Shown piece after piece: positions 43,467-57,000 of a stretch of 64,000 nucleotides of DNA. The stretch is taken from assembly GCA_032719365.1 (NCBI GenBank), contig CM064871.1, forward strand, positions 72,768,383 to 72,832,382. The letters are read 5' to 3'. This DNA comes from Prinsepia uniflora (lineage: Eukaryota > Streptophyta > Magnoliopsida > Rosales > Rosaceae). Made by a program: the position numbers and the translations under genes. Numbering within the stretch: position 1 is the stretch's first letter; every line of letters starts with the position of its first letter. The notes below the pieces were generated by a model. That model was not told the DNA's origin. It made no database searches and worked only from the letters and a program-made list of their open reading frames with translations.

Positions 43467-46275
43467 TGACAAGACCCGCCCCGATCCCACGGGGACCACA
43501 AGGGGACGTGCCCTGCTCCCGTCTGACACCCAATAATTCATACCAATTTTAACCTCAAAACATTTAAATGCATAAATAACCAAATTAAAGTCATACATCA
43601 AATCCGAATTAAACGAATGTCAGACAAGGGATGAAATCCAAATATTACAAATTTGCGAGCACGACTCTAAAGTAAACCTGCGGGTACACCGCCCAGCAGG
43701 GGATCAGGTTCGCAGAAGTGGATCTATGCCTCAGCCTCTGGTTCCTCCTCTACCTCAGTTTCCCGACCTGGAGGGGTTATCAAAACATTAAGGGTGAGTG
43801 GACCGAAACTCAAGTTTATAAAATCGTTTGATAAGTAAAACATATAATTTACCCCTCCGTTTTCCAAACATGCGTGCATCATAATTCAAAATCATAAACC
43901 ATATAATATGAACCATAAGGCATATAATAAAACCATAAGTATAATTTTAGTTGCTGCACTATACACTCCAATCCCGACATCCCTGATGTCTGACGTCCCT
44001 GACGTCCAATAAGGTCACAATCACAAGGCTACGCGTGCCACTCGGGTCTCAATTTTCCGAGTTAAATCCCCGAACCCCGTTCGGGTACAGCATCACCTGA
44101 TGCAGCATCACCTGATGCTTAGCGTCATAGACGCTGGACGTACTAGACGCCCGTGACCTCTCCGGGGTACCTCGCCGGAGGAGACAATATAATATGGAAG
44201 GATCTATACAGTGCAGTAACAAATGCATTTTGTTGATATCCACATGCAAGGCATATATATACATAGATAAAATCCGAACCGATCATTAAGTTTCACCAGA
44301 CGGGTCTCAAGCCCAAATACCGTGAAACATGCCATAACCATATTTTCCATATCCTCAAAACCATTATTGTTTTAGCATGTGAATAAGTATAAATAACCAG
44401 AAAACATTTATGCACGCAAGGGTTTAAGAAAATGGTCCACTCACAGTACAATCCTGCTAGAAACCGAACGTATACCCTCGTCCTGGTACAAATGTACAAT
44501 CCCTGTCAAGTCCGAAGTATTCGTAAAGGTCAATACAAACCCCTAACATTCAGCCATGAAAGCCTAGGCCGAAACCGCCCCGGGAAAGCCGCCCGAACGC
44601 GCTTCCCAAGGAAATAAACCTTAATTTGACCAACTTAATGATCTCCGATCGACCCGAAACCACCGCCATTGGATCCGGATCGTCGAAACCTAAAGAATGG
44701 TGGTGGTCCCACCAGAAACACTGTTCACACGCGCCCCCATGCGCCGGTCAACGCTGGAACAGTCCTGCTGACGTCATCGCTGACGTCACTGCTGACGTCA
44801 GCATGACGTCATGCTGACGTCATCTGACAGCTGTCAGGTCTGACGTGTCAGACTCTGACAGGTGCCACGTGTCAACATCCGTTTGGTCCACCTCACTGAT
44901 CTGTCAGACCACGTGTCAGATCTGACATGTGCCACGTGTCAGCACGGCACTGGTCCACGTCACTGACATGTCAGTGACACGTGGCAGTCCCTGACTGGTC
45001 CACGTCACTGACATGTCAGTGCTGACTGTGCACTGACATGTGACACGTGTCGGCTCACGGTTGGTCCACGTCGTCTGACAGACTGACAGGGTGCCACGTC
45101 ATCACCGCTGTCCTCAGACGGGTTGACCCGAATACCTGCAACTCGGGTCGATCAGACCCGCGATCATGACCCGGTTGCCATAACTTCATTTCTGGATCAT
45201 TTTCGTTCCTTTCAATTCCTAACTACTCGTCTGAGTCCCTAGATTGGTTTAGTGTAAAAAGAATGGAGAAAAACCGATAGGATCGAGGGCCTACCTCGAA
45301 GAACAGAACCGGTTTCCGTTTTAGTCACCGCCCTGAGCTCCTCCGGTCACGAGTTCAATCGCAGAAGGTTCTTGACAGTCCATAGAAGTGAATAGAGTCA
45401 AAAAGGAATGCCAACAACCGCTGAACAACAAGCTCCCATTTCTGAGTTTTTGAACCCGTTTCGGGTTTTGAAGCCGGCTCACCTCGCCGCCGTCTGCCGC
45501 CGTCCACCGCCGTGCCTCCGTCCTTCCCCGTGAGTCCAGCAACACACAGACACAGGGACAGGGAGTAGTGCGGGTGTGATGGATGAAATGGGCAGTGTGT
45601 GGGTTCGGGTGAGAAATATATATAGAAATGGAGGGAAAGCTGCACAATGAAATGAACGGCCCAGATTGAATCTCAGAATGAGATCAAGGGCTGAGATCAG
45701 ATCTGGAGGTTTTCAGATCAAGGGCTGGGATTTAAAGCTGATTCTATTGCTATTTAATCCAATAGTGGATCTGATCCAATCTAGCCAATGGGTGAGTGAC
45801 ACTTGTCACTCACCAGGTATCCTCCAATCAGATTTCCTGAATATAATATTCGACACGAAAACCGAGACACGAACTTCCCGAATTCACGTTTCTAACCATA
45901 ACTTCCTCGTACGAAGTCCGATTTCGGCGTGCCGCCTGTCTACGGACTCAGGACGTCGAGACCTACCCAACGGTCCTTGAGTCAACTGAAAATTAGTTGT
46001 CAAAAGAAAAGTCTACATTTTCCCCCCGAGAGTCCAAATTACGGTAATGCCCCTGAACTTCCGATAGTCATAACTTTTACCCTGATCGTCCGAATTGGAC
46101 GTGCCACCTGTCTATGAACTCGTGACGTCCCGAACTACGTCACGGTCATAGGTCAAAGTTCATTTAGTTCACCAATCAAAAAGTCATCAATTGACCATGC
46201 CATTCACAAGGGTAAAATCGTCAAATCACACATTAAATTACAATATGGGAAACCTCGAATTTCCGGGGTGTTACA
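43467..46275 (-). mobile_element. Solo LTR with TGACGTCA-rich segment
   Basis: 2809 bp, TGACAAGACCCGCCCCG to TTCCGGGGTGTTACA, with an exact AGTTT duplication (43462-43466 and 46276-46280). It contains the CCCCTCCAGGTCGGG acceptor-like block (reversed) at about 43768, the CACCTGATGC repeat near 44094, and 44762-45110, which is packed with TGACGTCA, CACGTG and CTGACATGTCAG palindromes. Confidence 0.9.
44762..45110 (-). promoter_or_regulatory. Dense TGACG/CACGTG/TGTCA palindrome cluster in LTR
   Basis: Within 350 bases there are many TGACGTCA-type and TGACG cores, several CCACGTG(T/G) G-box cores and repeated CTGACATGTCAG or CTGACAGCTGTCAG palindromes. The LTR at 54022-57271 carries the same kind of cluster at 55296-55610. 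TGACG and CACGTG cores are bound by bZIP factors, so the cluster may act as an enhancer; this is inference. Confidence 0.5.
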
Positions 46276-46520
46276 AGTTTTATGTGGTTTTGATTAGTTT
46301 TAATGACTAGAAATGATAGGGAATGAAGAAATAGGAATTATAGGATTAATTAGGGTTGGAATCGGACCAAAACAAGGAGGGGAAACGCCTGAACCGGTCA
46401 CGCCGGTTCGCCTGGACCGCCTGCACAGGACCGACCGGTTCAGACCGGTCTGGAGCTTGAAGATGATCCACAGTACCCTGGCGCGTGAGGCCCCGGCGTA
46501 GGGCCTGTTTTGGGCGCGTG

Positions 46521-49339
46521 TGTCAGGGCCCACCCCTAATCCCCCAGGATTAGGGACTAAACCCTGCTCCCGTCTGACAACCCAAAAACGAAAGACCGAA
46601 ACAACCTCACGAAAACCACAAATTACATTTTCAGACGCAGGAGAAAATTAAAACATCCTAGAGTGAGCAGTTACACAGAGCATAGTACCAAACTAAGAAA
46701 GCAAAAACTGATACACAGAGTACACGCACAACGGAAAACTTAAACCACTCCGGGGTCACTTTCGTGTACTCTATGCCTCCGACGCTGCCTCAACGTCAAC
46801 CCCCGCGCTAGCTCCACGACCTGGAGGGCAAATAAAACAGAAGGTGTGAGTGGACCAGAAAGAATAAAAGTTTCGAAAACCGTTTTATAATCAAACCAGG
46901 GTTTTAGCCCTCCGTTTTGAAAACATACATGCATAACCCATTTGCTGGAAATAGTTATAAATCACATAAGGATCATCATGAAAACAGAATTGAAAACGGT
47001 TATGGAAATCACATCATAAATATCATAAAACCGTATCATAAAACGTAAATACCAAACAATCATTATCCGATCAAACCTACTGGACCTATCCGAGTCTTTA
47101 AACTCCGAGTCTTTAAACTCAATCCGGGTCTTTAAACCCAATCCGGGCCCGTCCCCCGTCAATCACAATATCCGGGTCTTTAAACTCAATAACCAGATCC
47201 AGCAAATCCAATCAAAACCATTTGAAAACCATTTCTAAATCCATATCCAAACCCGAATTCGAAATCACTGGCTCGAAGCCCTTCCGGCATCCAGAATCGC
47301 CATTCCGAACCCAAATCCAGAAATTCACTTTTCAACTTTAAAACCAAATCTCGTTACCGAAATCCGATTCTAAAACCGAAAGCCTTGATCATCGAAATCA
47401 CGTTCCAAAATCCCTTGATAATCATTGAAAACCAGTTATCATTTGAAATCCCAAAACCATAGCATCATAATCAGAAATCAACCATTTCTCGTAAAACGTG
47501 TCAAATACGTTATTTCTCGAAAAACGTGTAATTAAGTAAAACAGTTATAACATATTCAAATAACCATGAAATCATATATAAAACCATAAAACAAGTAACT
47601 AAAAGCAGTTATGCATGCTCAGTTATAGAGAAGGGGTCCACTCACAGTCACCGGCACGTCACTCGTGCCCCGTACGTTCCGTACGTTCCTCGTCTGTTTC
47701 GGGAAGTCCCGATCCTATCACAATTCACCAAAAGACGTCACTAACACGTCAATTAAGGTCCTCCTAATTTTCCCGAACTTCAAACGTACGTAAAATGAAA
47801 CCCTAGAACTTCAATCTCACGGAACTAGCTCGAAACGACGTCCGATTAACCCGAAACCTAGTCCAATAGACTCGTTACAACATCTAGACCAAAAACTATG
47901 TTAGAAGGTTGGCCGGAAAATGCCCCACGCGCCCCCACGCGCCGCCCAAAGTGGCTGCGCGTGGGCCTTACGCGCCTGCTACAGTGTCATCGTCAACCTC
48001 TGTCCCAGCGGTCCAGACCAATTCAGCCAAACCAAACCGGCGTGACCGGTTCCCTGTCCTCCGTCCACCATTTCCCTTCCTTCCAAGCCCAGTAGCTTCA
48101 TCCCATCCTAAGCAACCTATTCCCCTCAACCAAACACAACAATCCTACCTCTAACCCATCGTCCCTAGCTCAAACCCGTGACCAACCAAAACCTCTGTTC
48201 TTCCATTCAGCCACCTGTATCACCCTCCATCACGGCTTCGTTGTTAGCAGGTTCCTAAGGACCTAAGGAATCGATTAGGACCTACCAGACACCTCGACTC
48301 AGCCCCTAGCGTCACGACTAACCATTTGAACAAAACGGGAAAAACAGAGCATCGAAAGGAAAGCCAGAAATTACCTGTGCTCAGGCCGCCGCCGTGAGCT
48401 CCGCCGTGGCAACACAACTCCTCTAAGTCTCCTTCGTTCTTTGGACACCACCACCAGCCTCGATTGACCAAACACGGCTGCACCACCACCAAACACGTTC
48501 TATGTTTTCCTGAGAACTCACCCCTCCTCTCACACCAGTTTTCCCTGCACGATTTCTACTCTCACTCACTCACTTGCTTCTCACTCAACTCTAGTCACTT
48601 ACTCAGTCACCAGATCACACAAACACACACGACCACTCGACCAATTTCTCCCAATCTCAGTCTCTGTTTCTCTCTTCTTCGAATACGGCTACACACACAA
48701 GCACGACTACCCGTTTAATTTTGCACCGTGCAACATCCTAGAAACCTCTAGCCAAACCCCACGTGTCACAGCCCTGTGGTCCCAAACGAAAATATCCCCA
48801 TCTCCACTGTACACTTGTCCTGATCCCATTTGCACAAATCCCAATGTGTAAATGACCAAAATACCCCTACTAGTGAGTCAAAATTACGACTATGCCACTG
48901 CCGTTCTAGACCCATATCTCGCTCGTCCGACGTCTAATGAAAACGTGCCGCCTATCGTTGAACTCAGGACGACGAGATCTACCTAACGGTCCTCGGTCTA
49001 CGTGAACATGACCAGTCTAGCAGAAAGTCAACGTTTTCCCCCTATTTTAACCAAATTATGAAAGTGCCCTCAACCTTCCGAACATCATAACTTCCTTCTC
49101 GAATGTCGGAATCGGACGTGCCACCTGTTTACTGACTCGTGACATCTCGAACTACGTCACGGTCATCGGTCAATGTCCAATTGACCGCCCAAACTAAAAA
49201 TCAACTTTTTGCCCAAACTAGGGGCAAAATCGTCATTCTACGCTAACAGACCCGAAAGTAGCCAACTAACCACCGAATAAGCTTACTAATCCGTTACTAA
49301 TGACTTTACTAATCCCGGCTCTCGGGACGGGTTATTACA
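46521..49339 (-). repeat. 3' LTR of the gag-only element
   Basis: 2819 bp, TGTCAGGGCCCACCCC to GGACGGGTTATTACA. It belongs to the gagtctttaaactc family with dyads at about 47091-47185, and holds GACCTGGAGGGCAAATAAAAC...GTGAGTGGACC (the acceptor-like block reversed) near 46820. The double U3-like module lies at about 48930-49230. Confidence 0.88.
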
Positions 49340-49959
49340 ACCTACCCTCCTTGAAAGAATTTCGTCCCCGAAATTCCACAGCTCGTACTTAGGTGTGGGG
49401 TCTCCTATCCGATGGTCAACTCTCGCCAAACCAACTGCTCTAGACATGTCCTAACCTATCGTCTCCACCTTGGGTATTTCACAATACCCCCACTACTGGT
49501 TCAACACTTCTAGCCCTCTCTCAGTACAGCTAGAACTTTGTGGTATACGCAAGGGAAACTCTATGAACAGAAAACAAAGGTATTTTAAAATACCTCATAT
49601 AGAGTACACAATAGAATTCATAGAGTACATCCTCACGTACTACCACCTCACCTTCCATAATCCAACTCAAATCCTAACCCAGAACAATCTAGTCCAAACA
49701 GGAATCCTACCTACCGGCTCACTACTCAACAACTTCGACCACCTTGTCGGAATAAACCAACAAAGTCCTAAAGGCAATTCTAGATTGTGGGTTCTCTTCA
49801 ATAACCTCATATCGATCAGTTATAGTCACTCCTTTCCAGTTCCTTCTGTCATCCTTCTACGGAACTCACCGTAGTCCTGAACCTCGTCACTCCAGGTCAC
49901 CTAGGAAAAGTTTGAAACTCTACCCCAAAACCAAAAAACACTATGTACAACACAACCAA

Positions 49960-50632
49960 GGATAGTAAAAGTACCTGTCACAACACCGGGCGCTGACTGA
50001 GCCTCCTGCTGAGCCATCGCAAACACTCGGGCCGGAGGTCCTGAAGATCTACCACGTCCCCTCGAACTACTAGTGGCACCTCCACCTCCTCTAGTGCCCG
50101 TTGTCCCTGACGTTGTACTCTGTCCGGGCCCTGCCGCTCCTCGGCCTACACCACCCTCCTAAGGTAACAACGGATAGTCACGTCGGAATTGGCCTCGCTC
50201 CCCACAGTAGTAACACACATCACTGCCAGAAGGATCCGGTCTCCCTGTAGACGCAACAGACATCGCACTGGCTTGCGGAGTCGGCTGTGCTCGATAACCG
50301 CGGAACCCTGAACTCTGGAAACTACCAGGTCTACCAAAACGATCATCGCCCGCCGACGATGCTCCACTGAAGTTACCCCTCTTCAGTGTCCTCTGACTCG
50401 AAGCTCCAGAAAAAGGTGGCTCCCGGCGTCGTACCAGCAAGCTAGCCTCAACCCTCACCGCAGCATACAACAACTCTCGGAGGGTAGCAAACGATCCAGC
50501 CGTCACTATGGCTCGAATCTCACCTCGTAGGCCCAGCTCAAACCTACGAAACTTCTCAGCTTCAGTAGCCACAAACGCCGGAGCAAAACGAGACAACATC
50601 TGAAACTTCTGTTTGCACTCAGCCACGATTAG
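49960..50632 (-). pseudogene. Gag fragment with damaged zinc knuckle
   Basis: Reading starts in mid-gag at VAECKQKFQMLSRFAPAFV, close to the same place as SVAEYEQKFQML in the element at 8181-27407, and runs through FELGLRGEIRAIV to a zinc knuckle CYYCGERGQFRRDY. In it the His and last Cys of CX2CX4HX4C are Gln and Tyr. An in-frame TAG follows at 50159-50161, then the Gly/Arg tail RGRGRSSGPPARVFA and VVTGTFTIL, where homology stops at the gag/protease border. The N-terminal third is deleted up to the primer site. Confidence 0.85.
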
Positions 50633-50648
50633 TGATACCAATTGTCAG

Positions 50649-50709
50649 TAGAACGGTTAGATTAGGTTAGTTGGAATTTCGAGGACGAAATTAATTAAGG
50701 AGGGAAGGT
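50649..50709 (+). repeat. 3' end of a plus-strand internal region with polypurine tract
   Basis: GGTTAGATTAGGTTAGTTGG, TTTCGAGGACGAAATTA and AAGGAGGGAAGG match 22045-22090 of the non-autonomous element and lead straight into the LTR at 50710. It shows that the LTR at 50710 once served as a 3' LTR of an element of that family. Confidence 0.85.
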
Positions 50710-52863
50710 TGTAACGACCCGTCCCAAATTCCATAATTAGATTAGTGACTAATCACGATTAGTGAGGCTAATCGGTGATTAGTAGGGCGAAATCGGACGA
50801 ACGATGCGAAATGACCGTTTTGCCCCTAGGCGTGGTAAAACGTTGAATTTTCAATCGAGCAGTCAAATGGACTTTGACCAATGACCGTGACGTAGTTTGT
50901 GACGTCATGAGTTCATAGACAGGTGGCACGTTCAATTCCGACGTTCGAGGAGGAAGTTATGACGTTCGGAAGTTTATGGGCAATTTGGTAATTTTGGTTA
51001 AAAAGGGGCAAATAGTTGACTTTTTGACCAGGATGTCCGATGGCCGAGTACCGTTACGTAGATAAGGACGATAGAATTCATAGACAGGCGGCACGTCGAA
51101 TTCGAACGTTCGACGGCGAAGTTACGGTTCACGGAAGTTCAAGTGCACTATTGCACGAATTACGAGACGAGTTCACTTTTGGACTCTAGTGGGCCCATAT
51201 ATTTGTCCTGATGCCCAATGGATGAGTGACAAGTGTCACCCATCCAATGGACACCCAAATTGATTCATGCACCGTGCATTCCATTCCATTTCTTCATTCA
51301 AACACACACACCCCTCCCATTACCCGATCTCACCCAAACCATTCACCCAAAACCCATCCAACCTTTGACCTATGATCAGCTGGGAGGACTAGGGAGTGAG
51401 GGAAGACAAGAGGACGTGGTGGCCAGCCCAGGACGGCGCCGCCGTGGGCGGTGGAGCCACGAACCCGTGTGGGTGCACGGTAAGGCCCGATTCTTCCCAT
51501 TTTTCAATATATGTATTATGGGTTGTTTTGGTTGCTTTCAATGAATTAAAAGGGTTAGTAGGAAGGTTTTAGACTAGTTTTTAGGATGGTTAGGAGTTGT
51601 AGGACACCATGGGAGAGTTTTGGACGTTTGAACCGTATTGTTCAAAAATGGAACCACAGGTTTTAGTCACTTTTAGGTAGTTTAATTGATTGGGTTAGAT
51701 AGGAAATGAAGAAATAGGAATTTAGGGATTAAAATGGGAGAAAACAGACCGAAAACGAAGGAGGAGGAGCACTGAACCGGTCACGCCGGTTCAGCACAGT
51801 AACCGGACCGGAAAACCAGAAAAAAAAAACTGGTTTTCCAAGGTTGATGGTGATGAATAGTATTTTTGACCTTCTAGGGGTACGTGGTCCATAATTTTGG
51901 GAAGTGTTCAACATATGAAATCTTCTATTCGATGTAACAAAGATTTTGGGACTGGTCTCGCGTCAATCGGACATCGTTTCGATAGTTTTTGGGGTGTCGG
52001 AAGGTTTAGGGTCGGTTTAAAAAATAGTTAAAAGTTCGGGAAAATTACGGGGCTTTGGTAGGAGGTTAATTAAGTAGTTAGTAACCTTCTATTAAAATTT
52101 GGATAGGTTTGGGAGTCCCAGTGATGGTGATCGGCTCGGGAGAGCCTATGGCACGCAAATCGAGGAGACAGCTCGGACGGTCTGTGAGTGGACCTTGTTT
52201 TCTAAATTGGTGCATGCATAAATGTTTATTATATGTTTTAAATACTTGTTTGTGATGCCATGAGTGCATTTGGATGTGTGGTTACGTATAGGCACGTATT
52301 TCGAGGTTTCGGCCCTATACGGTGCCTATACAGGTATGTATTTCTTTATTGGTCTAAATGAACTAGTTTTGGATTTATAAAAAGACAAACTCGGGTATGA
52401 GACCCATTTGGTTTTGTCTCGGGCATACGACGCTATTTACGACCTTAGGGTCTAAATCGTGGCCGCGACGGGTGATATGTGCACGGCGATCGACGATACA
52501 ACGCTCGCCTCCGGATTGGGATGTGTTCCTTCTGGAAAGGTCACGATGCACGATTCGTGGTCGGGCAGCCTGGGAAGGCTCGACTTCGGAGTGCTGACGG
52601 TTCAGGATATCGATCGGTGATGAGTGCACCATGATCTGGTGGTGGTCGCGTCAGTTGATAAGTTCACGGCGACATACCGGGATTGAGGGCGGTCCTAGAT
52701 GGATGGTTGCACGCATCACTATGATCGGAGTCGTGACTGACCCTTAGATAACGGGCACGGTGCCCAGTTGATTCATATGTTCGGGCAAGAGACCCAGTTG
52801 TTTTACACTGATGATTTTGGGTCAGGAACCCTAGATGGATTTCTAAGTTCATGACGGTTTATG

Positions 52864-53424
52864 TAGGGGTGGCAATGGGTCGTGTCGTGTCGCGTTCGTG
52901 TCGTGTAATGAATTCTGTTTTACCCATTTATGCCCAACCCGAATCCAACCCGTTTAATAATCGTGTCAAGAATGTCCAACCCGAACCCGACCTGTTAATG
53001 ACCCGTGTAACCCGTTTAACCCATTTAATAAACAGGTCATACTCAAAACCCAATTAACCTATGACCCGTTTGACCCGTTTAACCCGTTTAACATGTTTAA
53101 CCTATTTAAATTATAAAATTTAATAGATATTTAGGTAGTAAATGGGTAGATATATGGGTTAGTAATGACACGTTTATTAAATGGGTCAATATATAAGCCA
53201 ATATACGGGTTAACCTGTTAACCCGAAATCTACCCATTTATTAAACGGGTTAACAGGTTATTAAACGGGTTAACAGGTTGACCCGAAACCCACCCGTTTA
53301 ATAAACGGGTCATAACGGGTTGACCCGAAAATGACCCGAAATTTTAATCGTGCGGGTTGACCCGCATAAATTTCGTGCGGGTTTCGAGTCGTGTATCGGG
53401 TCGTGTCAAAAATTTCCACCCTTA
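52864..53424. mobile_element. hAT-type MITE
   Basis: 561 bp with ends TAGGGGTGGCAATGGGTCG and, reversed, TAAGGGTGGAAATTTTTGACACG. The exact 8-bp duplication GGTTTATG flanks it (52856-52863 and 53425-53432), which is the hAT hallmark. The interior is a degenerate series of ACCCGTTTAACCCGTTTAA and reversed AAACGGGTTAAC units and has no coding frame, so it depends on an outside transposase. Confidence 0.92.
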
Positions 53425-54021
53425 GGTTTATGGGAACCAGCATGAACTCTGGAAAGGTCATTGTGTTTCATGACGGTTTATGGGAACCGGCATGAACCTT
53501 TGTCAGGTCATTCTGGTTCATGACGGTTTATGGGAACTGACATGAACCCTAGTTAATGGATGTTATGGATCATGACGGTTCAAGGGAACCGGGCATGAAT
53601 GTTTATGTTACGTATATATATGTATTCATATACCTTCCTTTACTTCTATTATGTCCTCCGGGGAGGGTCGTTGGCCTGGGTGGACCCCGGAGTAGTCACG
53701 GAGCACCGACTGAATGGAGTCACCCCCCAGTTGGGTTCCTTACTCTCAGGAAGGCTATGATTACTATTACCTCGGGTGAGGTCAATAGTCTGTGGACATT
53801 GATCTTGACTTTGAGAAGACTCGAATTGAGACCTGGGTAGCACGCACGTAGCTTTGGAAACCGTCACAGGATTGGTTGTGTGAATTATATGTATATATGA
53901 TATATATATATATATATATATATGATATATGATATGTGATATGTGGTGTGCACAGGTGTGCACAGGATTTGAGCAGTGGCTCGTGTATTTGGTTTCAGTC
54001 TGGTTATGGCTTTGGGCTGAG

Positions 54022-57000
54022 TGTAATGACCCGTCCCAAATTCCATGATTAGATTAGTGACTAATCACGATTAGTGAGGTTAATCGGTGATTAGTTAGGC
54101 TAAATCGGACGAACAATGCGAAATGACCGTTTTGCCCCTAGTGGTGGCAAAACGTTGACTTTTTAATCAGGCGGTCAAATGGACTTTGACCAATGACCGT
54201 GACGTAGTTCGTGACGTCACGAGTTCATAGACAGGTGGCACGTTCAAATCCGACGTTCGAGGAGGAAGTTATGACGTTTGGAAGTTTAGGGGCATTTTGG
54301 TAATTTGGGTGAATGGGAGGTCAAAAGTTGACTTTTTGACCGGGAGGTCCGATGGCCGAGGGCCGAAGACCGTTACGTAGATAAGGACGATACGAATCCA
54401 TAGGCAGGCGGCACATTGAAATCGGACTTCGAACGGGAAAGTTATAGGTCACGGAAGTTCGATTTCACTATGCACGAACTTCGAGACGGGGATGAATTGG
54501 CGAAATCTGATTGGGGCAGATATTTTTAGTGGGTCCCATGGATGAGTGACAAGTGTCACTCATCCTATTGGCTACCTCCCCCAAAATGTGGATCTACTTA
54601 ATAAAATAATATTATAATAATTATTATATAATTAATCTATCCTACCATTAATCCTAACCATCCATTACCAACTAACTATCAATCCTCACCATCAATCCTC
54701 TCTTCTCTCATCTGATCACATCACCTTCTTTCCTCTTCTCTTCCACGGCACCACCACCATTTTCATTTCATTTTCTTCCTTTTCCTTCACAAATCCGAAA
54801 CACACACACACCATCACCATTCCTTGCTTGTGTGAGCTGAACATGACCATGAGGTGGTGGAAAGAGGTTGAAGATGGCAAGCCACGGCCAGCCACGGCGG
54901 AGGACACGGAGGGGAGAGAGAACCCGTGAGGTAAAAATATTCAAAAATTCAAAACACAGTTTTGTTGCTTTTTATTCGATTCTAAGGTTTAGGTTAGGTT
55001 GCTGGTAGCCCTAGGAGTCGAATAGGATTAGTTTTGGGGATGGGGATGGCCTGGAACGGCCGTGAACGGCGGAGGAAGTCACGACCGCCATTGATGAGCT
55101 TGGAAGGTACAGGTTTGGATGTTTTTTCTAGTTTTTAAACCCACATAACCCTAGGTTAGGATTAGAGGATGAAAATGGGACAAACGGGAGGCATTTTGGT
55201 GGTCGGATGGTGGAGAACCGACCGGGTCAACCCGCGGGTCTTAACGACCCGGTTGCAGGGTTCGGGTCAACCCGTCGAGTGGTTGAAGGTGGTGATGTGG
55301 GATGATGACGTGGCACCTGTCAGATTGTCAGGTGACGTGGACCACTCATCAGCCGACACGTGTCACATGTCAGTGCACAGTCAGCACTGACATGTCAGTG
55401 ACGTGGCCCAATCAGGGGCTGACACGTGGCACTGACGTGGACCAGAGCTGTGATGACACGTGGCACATGTCAGACTGCCACGTGGCACTGACAACACAGT
55501 GACGTGGACCAATGGGAGCATGACACGTGGCACCTGTCAGAGTCTGACATGTCAGACCTGACAGCTGTCAGATGACGTCATGCTGACGTCAGCGATGACG
55601 TCAGCAGGAACTGTAGCTGGCGCGTGAAGCCCACGCGCAGCCACTTCAGGCGGCGCGTGAGGGCGCGTGACAGGGAATTTGGGAAAGTGTTCAACACGAG
55701 AAATCTTCTATTCGATGTAACGAACATTTTGGGACTGGTTTCGTGTCGATCGGACACCGTCTCGATATGTTTCGGGGCATCGGAAGGTTTAGGTTCGGGA
55801 TTAAAAATAGTTAAAAATACGGAAAAATTACGGGGCTTTGGTAGGAGGTTAATTAAGTAGTTAGTAACCTTCTATTACGATTTGGACAGGTTTGGGAGTC
55901 CCGGTAACGGTGATCGGCTCGGGGAGCCGTATGGCACGCAAATCGAGGCGGCAGCTCGGACGGTCTGTGAGTGGACCTTGTTTTCTAAATTGGTGCATGC
56001 ATAAATGTTTATTATATGTTTTAAATGCTTGTTTGTAATGCTATGGGTGCATTTGTATGTGGTTACGTATAAGCACGTATTTCGAGGTTTCGACCTTATA
56101 TGGTGCTTATACGGGTCTGTATCTCTGTATTGATTTAAATGAACTGGATTTGAATTTCAAAAGGATAAACTCAGGTATGAGACCTATTTGGTTTTGTCTC
56201 GGGTATATGACCTCAGATTCCGGGCATGGTGCCCAGCTGATGTCCTATGTTCGGGTCGAGACCCAGTCACTTTACGATTTTGATTTCAGGTCAGGGAACC
56301 TTAAATGGATTCCCAGGTTCATGACGGTTTATGGGAACCGGCATGAACCCTTGTTATGGTATCATGGTTCATGACGGTTTATGGGAACCGGCATGAACCC
56401 TTGTTGGTTATTACGGTACATGACGGTTTGTGGGAACCGGCATGTTACCTGGTTATGTTATTATGGTACATGACGGTTTATGGGAACCGGCATGTTACCT
56501 GATTATGGATATTATGGATCATGACGGTTCAGGGGAACCGGACATGAATGTTTATGTTATGTATATATATGTTCATCTACCTTCCTTTACATGTTCTACT
56601 ATCTCCTCCGGGGAGGGTCGTTGGCCTGGGTGGACCCCGGAGTAGTCACGGAGCACCGACTGAGTGGAGTCACCCCCCAGTTGGGTTCCTTACTCTCAGG
56701 AAGGCTATGGTTACTATTACCTCGGGTAGGGTCAGTGGTCTGCGGACATTGACCTTGACTTTGAGATGACTCAGATTGAGACCCCGGGTAGCACGCGCGT
56801 AGCTTTGGATACCGTGACAGGATTGGTTGTGTGACTTATATATATGTATGTGATGTATATATGATATATGATATGTGGTGTGCACAGGTGTGCACAGGAT
56901 TTGAGCAGTGGCTCGTGTACTTGGTTTACATCTGCTTTGGGCTTAGTCCCACATATGGTTTGTTTTGGATAAATGGTTTTCGAATGCATGCATGCTTTTT

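Larger units (their letters stand above)
42519..46520 (+). repeat. 5' LTR part, split by solo LTR 43467-46275
   Basis: Bases 42519-43466 and 46281-46520 give about 1.2 kb of the LTR start: double U3-like module, TATA-like box near 43012, inverted repeat at about 43034-43059, and a CGCCGTGGACGACGG stretch with a donor-like site. The LTR is cut at 46520 by the minus-strand element and its remainder is missing. Confidence 0.8.
46521..50648 (-). mobile_element. Gag-only, internally deleted LTR element
   Basis: On the minus strand: six bases of a 5' LTR end (CTGACA) at 50648, primer-site remnant TGGTATCA (50640-50633), gag fragment, about 600 bases of non-coding sequence, polypurine tract (AAGGAGGGTAGG) and 3' LTR 49339-46521. 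The 5' LTR is lost at a junction with plus-strand internal sequence. Protease and pol are absent: gag is followed directly by non-coding 3' sequence. The left flank is GCGTG; the matching right flank is lost. Confidence 0.8.

Noticed and set aside
49470..49874. 134-residue plus-strand frame
   Set aside because: It lies in the non-coding internal part of the minus-strand gag-only element and shows no known motif.
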